A stretch of DNA of 5,920 bases from Bacillota bacterium. Lineage in GTDB: Bacteria; Bacillota; Clostridia; Christensenellales; CAG-138. Below are positions 1 through 4,447 of this stretch, one piece after another (position 1 is the stretch's first letter; each line of letters opens with the position of its first letter). Both the position numbers and the translations under genes were made by a program. The DNA lies in assembly GCA_023435025.1 (NCBI GenBank), contig JAEYSE010000047.1:1-5920 (forward strand), read 5' to 3'. The notes beneath the pieces are model-generated. The model was not told the origin of the DNA, did no database searches, and worked only from the letters and a program-made list of their open reading frames with translations.

Positions 1-169
1 GGTATACGCCTGTTAGAACTTTGATTAAGGTTGACTTGCCAGCTCCGTTCTCACCCATCAGGGCGTGAATTTCGCCTTTACAAAGAGTGAAATCCACATT
101 TTGCAAAGCGCGTACGCCCGGGAACGCTTTACAGATTGCCCGCATGGATAAAACGACGTTGTCTTGCAT
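1..169 (-). CDS. Sugar ABC transporter ATP-binding protein, MglA/RbsA/YtfR type (N-terminal fragment)
   Basis: This gene encodes the ATP-hydrolysing subunit of a CUT2-class monosaccharide importer, which acts on the inner face of the membrane. Only the first 56 codons are in the window; the gene runs off the low-coordinate edge with the frame open. The segment CKAFPGVRALQNVDF at residues 13-27 is the usual start of the first nucleotide-binding domain in this family. A complete Walker A motif, GENGAGKST, follows at residues 39-47, with H35-A-L-M just before it. Family members are about 500 residues with two fused ATPase domains, so roughly nine tenths is missing here. The ATG at 169 is preceded by AAAGGATGG with about 8 nt spacing. 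The gene lies 130 nt downstream of the binding lipoprotein 300-1274 on the same strand, the standard order binding protein, ATPase, permease. The sugar cannot be told from the ATPase. Confidence 0.95.
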   Translation of the reverse strand, partial: MQDNVVLSMRAICKAFPGVRALQNVDFTLCKGEIHALMGENGAGKSTLIKVLTGVY

Positions 170-207
170 AGTTACCATCCTTTAATCGCTACGAAGTTTC
201 TTAAACG

Positions 208-250
208 GCGGTGTGGAGTATGCGGAAAATTTCCATATACTCCACACCGC
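208..250 (-). promoter_or_regulatory. Strong intercistronic hairpin between binding protein and ATPase genes
   Basis: A perfect 14-bp inverted repeat (208-221 and 237-250, arm GCGGTGTGGAGTAT) encloses a 15-nt loop that itself contains the palindrome GGAAAATTTCC. On the transcribed strand it is followed by CGTTTAAGAAACTTCG, which lacks a clean U-tract, so a full terminator is unlikely. Hairpins at this place, after the binding-protein gene of ABC importers (for example after malE), are known to protect the upstream mRNA or to terminate partially, giving an excess of binding protein over the membrane subunits. That role is inferred here from position and structure. Confidence 0.7.
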
Positions 251-299
251 GCATGCTTGACACGAAGACCTTGTTATGACGTTAAGGAGATTTTATCGG

Positions 300-1274
300 T
301 TATTCACCCAGACCGAATGTATCAATGTCCGCCTGCGTAATGGTCGTTGCATCAAAGCCACGCTCCTCAGAAATAACCTTCTTTTGCGCAAGCTTCTCGC
401 CGGCTTCAAGTTTCTTTATCATCTCCTCGATTACAGCAGCCTGGAAGGGGCTGCACTGACCGTCATAGTTCCAATTGCCTGCAAGCAGTTCTCTGAGCGC
501 CCACTTGTTGCAATCAAAGCCCATAATAATGACGTCTTTGCCGACGCCGTGGGTGATACCCGCTTCATCCAGCGCTGCAACGGCGCCCTTTGCCATGCCG
601 TCATTTTCGGCATAGATCACGTTGAATTTGTCACCGGCGTTGATGACTGATTCTACGATTTGCTTTGCCGTAGCTTCATCCCAGGTAGCGGTCTGCTGTA
701 CGACCTTTGTCATAGTGCCGGCTGCAAATTCAGCATCCAACGCGGCTGTGCGGCCGATCTGCGCATCGCTGCTCATTGCGCCCTGAATATGAATGACATT
801 ATACTCAGGAAGTTTCTGCGCCTTAAGCCACTCCACAGCCGTTATGCCCTCCTGTGCCATATCAGAAACAACGGCAGCTTCATACAGGCTCTCGTCGGCG
901 TTGAGCATACGGTCAAAGAGGAATACTTTCACGCCAGCTTCCTTCGCGCTGTTCAAAACAGAATCCCACCCATCTGTAGCGGCGGCTGAGATGAGGAGAT
1001 AGTCTACGCCGTCGGTGATAAACTGCGTTGCCGCATTCAACTGCTCATCGTTTTTCAAGCTGTAGAATGTCGAGACTGCGTATCCGTTCGCTTCCGTGAA
1101 GACTTTTTCAAAGTCTGCCACGTTCGCCGCGCGATAGCCGGACTCGGCCGGCGGATTGTTGACGATACCGACCTTAATCAGCTTGGACGCGTTACCGCCC
1201 GCCGACGGTGCAGCACACGCAACCAGCCCGAGAGCCAATACGACCACAATAAGAACAGCAATAAGTTTTTTCAT
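300..1274 (-). CDS. YtfQ-like sugar-binding lipoprotein of the ABC transporter
   Basis: This is a 324-residue type I periplasmic-binding-protein-fold lipoprotein that captures a sugar outside the cell and delivers it to the importer whose ATPase follows. A basic, hydrophobic signal peptide (residues 1-19) ends in the lipobox LVAC with Cys20 as the lipid-anchored residue. The mature domain starts KLIKVGIVNN (31-40) and carries family segments ESGYR (44-48), DGVDYLLIS (88-96), FDR (120-122), HIQG (162-165), IGRTAAL (173-179), YAENDGMA (221-228) and GFDCN (252-256). Length and motif order match the YtfQ-like (galactofuranose-type) branch. Two segments depart from YtfQ: the first strand reads VNNPPAESGYR rather than SQVG.ESGWR, and TATWDEA replaces GDFTR. 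The ATG at 1274 has GGAGGAAA upstream (GGAGG at 1285-1289, 10 nt spacing) and opens directly on the signal peptide. An in-frame ATG at 1322 would add 16 residues before it and lacks a ribosome-binding site. The ligand is unproven. Confidence 0.93.
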   Translation of the reverse strand: MKKLIAVLIVVVLALGLVACAAPSAGGNASKLIKVGIVNNPPAESGYRAANVADFEKVFTEANGYAVSTFYSLKNDEQLNAATQFITDGVDYLLISAAATDGWDSVLNSAKEAGVKVFLFDRMLNADESLYEAAVVSDMAQEGITAVEWLKAQKLPEYNVIHIQGAMSSDAQIGRTAALDAEFAAGTMTKVVQQTATWDEATAKQIVESVINAGDKFNVIYAENDGMAKGAVAALDEAGITHGVGKDVIIMGFDCNKWALRELLAGNWNYDGQCSPFQAAVIEEMIKKLEAGEKLAQKKVISEERGFDATTITQADIDTFGLGE

Positions 1275-1284
1275 GGTACTGTTT

Positions 1285-1289
1285 CCTCC
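1285..1289 (-). promoter_or_regulatory. Ribosome-binding site deciding the start of the transport lipoprotein
   Basis: A perfect GGAGG, extended to TTGGAGGAAA, sits 10 nt before the ATG at 1274. The upstream in-frame ATG at 1322 has no comparable site. This, with the signal peptide beginning at 1274, fixes the start. Confidence 0.85.
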
Positions 1290-1340
1290 AAAATAATATA
1301 TTGAAGGTCTGCATCCTATCATGCATCCGCTTCATTTTCC

Positions 1341-1372
1341 TTATAACATAGAATAGAACGAATACCAATCAC
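1341..1372 (-). promoter_or_regulatory. Candidate weak, activator-dependent promoter for the transport operon
   Basis: On the minus strand, TATGTT (1345-1350, followed by ATAAGG) is a fair -10 element. The hexamer 16 nt upstream is GTGATT (1367-1372), a poor match to TTGACA. Transcription would start near 1337 and leave a leader of about 60 nt before the gene at 1274. A weak -35 with a direct repeat immediately upstream is what one expects for a promoter driven by an AraC-type activator. This is a sequence-pattern call only; a start site has not been shown. Confidence 0.35.
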
Positions 1373-1380
1373 TTCGGAGG

Positions 1381-1430
1381 AACCGCGTAAGAATGTCAAC
1401 CATAACGGTTAAATTACAAACCGACGTAAG
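1381..1430 (-). promoter_or_regulatory. Direct repeat AACCG(A)CGTAAG, candidate operator of the response regulator
   Basis: The plus strand shows AACCGCGTAAG at 1381-1391 and AACCGACGTAAG at 1419-1430, the same 11-mer with one inserted base, starting 38 nt apart. Between them lies AACCATAACGGTT (1398-1410), a further AACC with an inverted GGTT. The proximal copy ends about 8 nt upstream of the weak -35 candidate. YesN/AraC-type regulators commonly bind direct repeats adjacent to or overlapping the -35 region, so this is a reasonable binding site for the regulator 4433-5920. The link is inferred. Confidence 0.4.
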
Positions 1431-1550
1431 TTTCGTACATGTTTGAAGTCTGCGGCGGCATAGATTTTTCTACCGCTTACAGTAAAAAAACGACTGGGGA
1501 AAAACGTCGAAACGACAGGACAATGCCGCATGCCGGTTCTGAAAGAATTG

Positions 1551-1571
1551 GGCTCCGTACAGTACGGAGCC
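1551..1571. repeat. Perfect 10-bp inverted repeat around a single base
   Basis: GGCTCCGTAC (1551-1560) and GTACGGAGCC (1562-1571) are exact reverse complements around A1561. An outer pair, GGTTCT (1535-1540) and AGAACC (1574-1579), can extend the structure across an asymmetric internal loop. There is no T-run on either side, so it is not a classical terminator. It could be a hairpin in RNA or a dyad bound by a dimeric protein. Confidence 0.7.
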
Positions 1572-1796
1572 AAAGAACCTGTCAAAAAAGGGCATCCATG
1601 CATATATGTTTTTATTTGCTTACGATATCGCCACCTACGGCGGGGCATCCTCGACGGGAGACGCCTCGGACATTAGGCCTGCGGACCGTCGCGTTCAATT
1701 ATTTTATTGAATAGTGGGCGGACTTTTACAGTTTGCAATAGTCGCGCATCGTCGCGGCAAGCTCGCTCCTCGCGCTCCTTTGCTTACCGGTCTTTC

Positions 1797-1829
1797 GCCG
1801 TGCTTGTTCCGCCACAGGCGGCGCACGGC
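1797..1829. repeat. Nested hairpin in the intergenic repeat block
   Basis: GCCGTGC (1797-1803) pairs with GCACGGC (1823-1829). Inside, CCGCC (1809-1813) pairs with GGCGG (1817-1821) around ACA. A 5-nt/1-nt internal loop separates the two stems, so the whole could fold as one stable stem in RNA of either strand. Confidence 0.6.
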
Positions 1830-1874
1830 TTCGACTCTCCGCACCCCCTGCGTACGGGCGTTCTTAAGGAAGTG

Positions 1875-1901
1875 GGTTGGGGAAACGCAGTTTCCCCAAC
1901 C
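1875..1901. repeat. Perfect 12-bp inverted repeat with 3-nt loop
   Basis: GGTTGGGGAAAC (1875-1886) and GTTTCCCCAACC (1890-1901) are exact reverse complements around GCA. It lies just past the probable terminator of the sensor operon. On the minus strand the T-run precedes this hairpin rather than follows it, and on the plus strand an A-run follows it. It therefore does not fit an intrinsic terminator in either direction, though it could block 3'-end decay or mark the end of the repeat block. Confidence 0.7.
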
Positions 1902-1934
1902 TAAAAAATAATCGTCGGCGCCCTAAAGCCCCGA
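1902..1934 (-). terminator. Probable intrinsic terminator of the sensor operon
   Basis: On the minus strand TCGGGGC pairs with GCGCCGA (plus positions 1928-1934 and 1915-1921, one mismatch) around TTTAGG and is followed by CGATTATTTTTTA, a good T-tract. It begins 52 nt past the stop codon of the lipoprotein 1987-2991. The stem is short and imperfect, so leaky termination is possible. Confidence 0.5.
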
Positions 1935-1986
1935 TACCTTGAAACCTCAAGTAGATTTCTCGACAGCCTGATGAACTGTTGTATCT

Positions 1987-2991
1987 TCAATACCCTCTTA
2001 CATCGATCATTTCCTGCGTAATAGTGAAACAATCAAACCATGTCTCGCCTATGTACTTTTCCTGCTCAACCGGCTCGCCGCGCTCCATCTGCTTTATGAT
2101 ATCGGCAACATAGGGCCCCTGAAGCGGATTGCATTCCACATTCAGCGCGATTTTCCCTTCCAGGCAGCGGGTAAGCCCCAGCCTTGTGGCGTCAAATGAG
2201 ATCACGATCACGCCGCCGTCGACGTTGCATTTTAGGCCGGCTTCTTCCATCGCGTCTATCGCGCCAAGCGCTTCTCCGTCATTTTCACAATAAACGACAT
2301 CGATATCCGTTGTCTTTGAAAGGATGCTGCCCATTACCTCATACGCCTTGGCCCGCGTGAAATCGCCTGGCTCCTGAGCAACAATATGCCAGTTGGAATG
2401 GCGCTTTACCCCCTGTTCCAGCGCGGCGGTACGGCCAATCTGCGCGGACGAGCCGATCGTCCCCTGAATATGAACGATGCGCAGGGGCTCCTCCGTTCTT
2501 TGCTGTTTTTCCAGCAGATCCTCAAGCCACTCAACGGCGGTTTCGCCTTCCTTCTGGAAGTCGGAGCCGAGGTACGCCGCATACAGGTTCCTGTCCTCCA
2601 CCTCAATATCGCGGTCGATCACAATAACAGGGATTTGGGCCTCCTTCGCTTCCTGCAATATCGAATCCCATCCCGTTTCAAGCCTTGGCGCAATCACGAT
2701 ATAATCCACGCCTTGCTGGATAAATGTGCGTATCGCCCTGAGTTGGTTTTCCTGCTCGTTCCGTGCATCATCAAATATAAGTTCATACCCGTTTTCTTCG
2801 CTCAGTGCTTTCTTCATGCTCTCGGTATTAGCCACCCGCCACTCCGATTCGGCGCCGACCTGCGAAAAGCCAACCAAAATGAGACTTCCGATGTCTTCTT
2901 CGGAAGCTTCCACCGGAAGTGGTGTCGTAATTGTGCAGCCGCAGAGCAAAAGCGACAGACACAACGCGATTGAAAGCACTCGTTTTATCAT
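1987..2991 (-). CDS. YtfQ-like sugar-binding lipoprotein, probable receptor subunit of a three-component sensor
   Basis: This 334-residue lipoprotein has the type I periplasmic-binding fold. The signal peptide (1-18) ends in the lipobox LCGC with Cys19 lipidated. A short linker follows, then the domain opens with VGFSQVGAESEWRVAN (40-55). Other segments are QGVDYIVIAP (93-102), ETGWDSIL (105-112), IDRDI (125-129), VHIQGTIGSSAQIGRTAAL (173-191), GDFTRAKAYEVM (209-220), YCENDGEALGAI (234-245) and SFDATR (265-270). These match galactofuranose-binding YtfQ closely, including SQVG.ES.WR and GDFTR. It is paralogous to the lipoprotein 300-1274. Its ATG overlaps the kinase stop codon (ATGA), with GGGGAG 8 nt upstream. 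Being the last gene of a regulator-kinase-lipoprotein operon with no transporter genes inside it suggests that it presents sugar to the kinase rather than to an importer. It could still share the adjacent importer; that is undecided. Confidence 0.92.
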   Translation of the reverse strand: MIKRVLSIALCLSLLLCGCTITTPLPVEASEEDIGSLILVGFSQVGAESEWRVANTESMKKALSEENGYELIFDDARNEQENQLRAIRTFIQQGVDYIVIAPRLETGWDSILQEAKEAQIPVIVIDRDIEVEDRNLYAAYLGSDFQKEGETAVEWLEDLLEKQQRTEEPLRIVHIQGTIGSSAQIGRTAALEQGVKRHSNWHIVAQEPGDFTRAKAYEVMGSILSKTTDIDVVYCENDGEALGAIDAMEEAGLKCNVDGGVIVISFDATRLGLTRCLEGKIALNVECNPLQGPYVADIIKQMERGEPVEQEKYIGETWFDCFTITQEMIDVRGY

Positions 2992-4436
2992 GCTTCCATC
3001 TCCCCATCGTTCTTTTTCATAGGCATCGTCACAATGACTTTTGTGCCGACATCGGGCGCGCCCTCAATAGCCAAGCCGTATTCCTTGCCGAACAGTATTT
3101 GTATCCTCTGGTGCACTGTCCTAAGCCCAAACCCTTCTCTGCTGCCATCCACCAGTGACGCCCGCACCGCGTCCAGCCGCTCCATATTCATGCCGGACCC
3201 ATCGTCCGCCACTTCAAGTATCAAATGCTTGTCCTGTGCCCGTCCGGTCACACGGATAAACCCTTTCCGGCGGCTGATTTTTATGCCATGATACAGAGCG
3301 TTTTCCACCAGCGGCTGCAGTGTGAGCTTGGGCAGTATGTAGCCTTTCAGCTCATCAGGAATGTCGATCTCATATTCCATCATATCCCGGTAGCGCATCT
3401 GCTGTATTTCCAGATAGCTTCGTATGTGCTGCTGCTCCTCCTCCAGTGTGATCACATTCTGCCCGCGGCTCAAAGAAAAGCGGAAGTAATTGGACAGGCT
3501 GCTGACCATCGTGACTGCTTCGCTGATCTCCCCGGATTCAATCAGCCAGATAATGGTATCCAGCGTGTTATAGAGAAAATGCGGGTTCATCTGCGCCTGC
3601 AGCAGAGCCAGCATGGTGCGGCGGCGCTGTTTTTCCTGCTCTGCATTCTTATCGATTTGCTGCTTTAGGCGCCCGACCATGCTCTCAATACCGTCAGAAA
3701 GAAGCTGCACTTCCTCCACATCGGCCTGAATGGGTTCGCAAACGAGCAGACTGCCTTTGCCTATTGCCTCCAGCCTCTCGCAAATGCTCTCTATCGGATC
3801 TACGATCCTGCGGCTGAGCTTTCGTGAATAACTCAGTAGGAAGGACAGCAGCGCCAGCGCCAGAATGACGCTAGCAATCATCAGTACCACAGTATTTGTA
3901 ATCATGGTCGTCTGCAGGACGTCCAGATGCACCGCCTCGTAATAAAGATAGGTGTACATGTACTCCTGGATCAATCCCGTTGTGACATAGATGTTGTTGT
4001 TGAGCTGATCCATGCGGGAATCGTATTCTTTGGTATCCGCGATTTGCTCCATTTTATCCTTCAGGTTGTAGCACAGATCCAGCACACTGCCCACGGCCCT
4101 GAGACTGTTCTTTTCCGTTGTCGTTTCTATCAATTTACTCGCGATCGTCTCTGCGGACTGCACTTCCTCGAGCGGCAGACCTTCCGAATACTGGCTGTCG
4201 ATCACATAATAGTACATTTTGAGGTCGACATCTTTCTTGAAGTCACGGTTGAAGTCGGAGGCCGTCGTGACGTTGTTTAAAATCGCGTTATATTGCAGCG
4301 CATACCCGATGCCGATGGATGCGACCACGATGATGACAAGCATCAGCGGTATGGTGACAATCAGTATCATCTTCCACAGTTTGCTCTGCATGGTGATTTT
4401 ACCGCTGCTTTTACCCAAAAGGATCGTTTCGGTCAC
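2988..4436 (-). CDS. Sensor histidine kinase, YesM/LytS type
   Basis: This 482-residue membrane kinase autophosphorylates on histidine and passes the phosphate to the regulator encoded just upstream. TM helix 1 spans about residues 22-48, an extracellular helical-looking region about 49-177 with no recognised ligand domain, and TM helix 2 about 178-203. A HAMP-like linker follows (about 204-260, with VDPI at 212-215), then a coiled segment. The His-kinase motif QAQMNPHFLYNTLD has His286 as phosphoacceptor. The N-box LQPLVENALYHG is at 373-384, the G1 box DDGSGM at 411-416 and the G2 box GFGL at 435-438, so the ATPase core is complete. Translation most likely starts at GTG 4436, whose GTGA overlaps the regulator stop; GGAGG lies 6 nt upstream. 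The later in-frame ATG at 4391 has no ribosome-binding site. The lack of a built-in sensor domain fits sensing through the lipoprotein encoded next. Confidence 0.95.
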   Translation of the reverse strand: MTETILLGKSSGKITMQSKLWKMILIVTIPLMLVIIVVASIGIGYALQYNAILNNVTTASDFNRDFKKDVDLKMYYYVIDSQYSEGLPLEEVQSAETIASKLIETTTEKNSLRAVGSVLDLCYNLKDKMEQIADTKEYDSRMDQLNNNIYVTTGLIQEYMYTYLYYEAVHLDVLQTTMITNTVVLMIASVILALALLSFLLSYSRKLSRRIVDPIESICERLEAIGKGSLLVCEPIQADVEEVQLLSDGIESMVGRLKQQIDKNAEQEKQRRRTMLALLQAQMNPHFLYNTLDTIIWLIESGEISEAVTMVSSLSNYFRFSLSRGQNVITLEEEQQHIRSYLEIQQMRYRDMMEYEIDIPDELKGYILPKLTLQPLVENALYHGIKISRRKGFIRVTGRAQDKHLILEVADDGSGMNMERLDAVRASLVDGSREGFGLRTVHQRIQILFGKEYGLAIEGAPDVGTKVIVTMPMKKNDGEMEA

Positions 4437-4447
4437 TGCTTTCCTCC
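4433..4447 (-). promoter_or_regulatory. GTG start, overlap and strong ribosome-binding site of the kinase gene
   Basis: On the minus strand AGAGGAGGAAAGCAGTGA shows GGAGG (4443-4447) 6 nt before GTG (4436-4434), and the TGA of the regulator shares its last bases (4435-4433). This supports a GTG start and translational coupling of regulator and kinase. Confidence 0.85.

Larger units (their letters stand above)
1640..1901. repeat. Candidate interspersed repeat element rich in palindromes
   Basis: This stretch differs in texture from both flanks. It contains TTCAAT/ATTGAA around TATTTT (1694-1711), a 7+5 bp nested hairpin (1797-1829) and a 12-bp hairpin at its edge (1875-1901), with near-tandem copies of a GGAGCGCGA-like unit on the minus strand around 1760-1780. 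No coding frame is believable. Such palindromic, GC-rich intergenic blocks are often present in many copies per genome in Clostridia. Copy number cannot be judged from one window, so the repeat status is inferred from composition and structure. Confidence 0.35.
1275..1986. other. Gene-free intergenic region with promoter side and repeat-rich side
   Basis: No convincing gene lies between the two lipoprotein genes. About 1275-1430 reads as leader, promoter and operator of the transport operon. About 1431-1640 has no recognisable content except the inverted repeat at 1551-1571. About 1640-1901 is GC-richer, dense in short inverted repeats, and includes a near-tandem GCTCGCTCCTCGCGCTCC; it has the look of an interspersed non-coding repeat. 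About 1902-1986 holds the probable terminator of the sensor operon. Open frames here (for example 1409-1648 minus and 1707-1904 plus) lack ribosome-binding sites and give arginine-rich or low-complexity products with no family resemblance. Confidence 0.7.

Noticed and set aside
1275..1322. Upstream in-frame ATG at 1322 as start of the transport lipoprotein
   Set aside because: It would place 16 extra residues before a standard lipoprotein signal peptide and has no ribosome-binding site, whereas ATG 1274 has GGAGG 10 nt upstream.
1394..1399. Perfect TTGACA on the minus strand as the -35 of the transport promoter
   Set aside because: At 16-19 nt downstream the sequence is CGAAGTGATT, with nothing resembling TATAAT. 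It also lies between the two direct-repeat copies, so it is more likely chance or part of the operator.
1551..1571. Inverted repeat as an intrinsic terminator
   Set aside because: Neither strand has a T-run directly after the stem, and no gene ends nearby.
1409..1648. 79-codon open frame on the minus strand in the intergenic region
   Set aside because: GAGG abuts its ATG with no spacing, the product is Arg-rich without recognisable domain, and it overlaps the candidate operator.
1707..1911. Two overlapping 65-codon frames on the plus strand
   Set aside because: Both run through the palindrome-rich block with Arg/Ser/Pro-rich products and no ribosome-binding site; this is typical of translated non-coding GC-rich repeats.
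2386..2973. 195-codon open frame on the plus strand
   Set aside because: It lies wholly antisense to the sensor lipoprotein, whose motifs are unmistakable; the product is arginine-rich with no family resemblance.
3225..3668. 147-codon open frame on the plus strand
   Set aside because: It is antisense to the catalytic core of the kinase, including the His286 region; it is a shadow frame.
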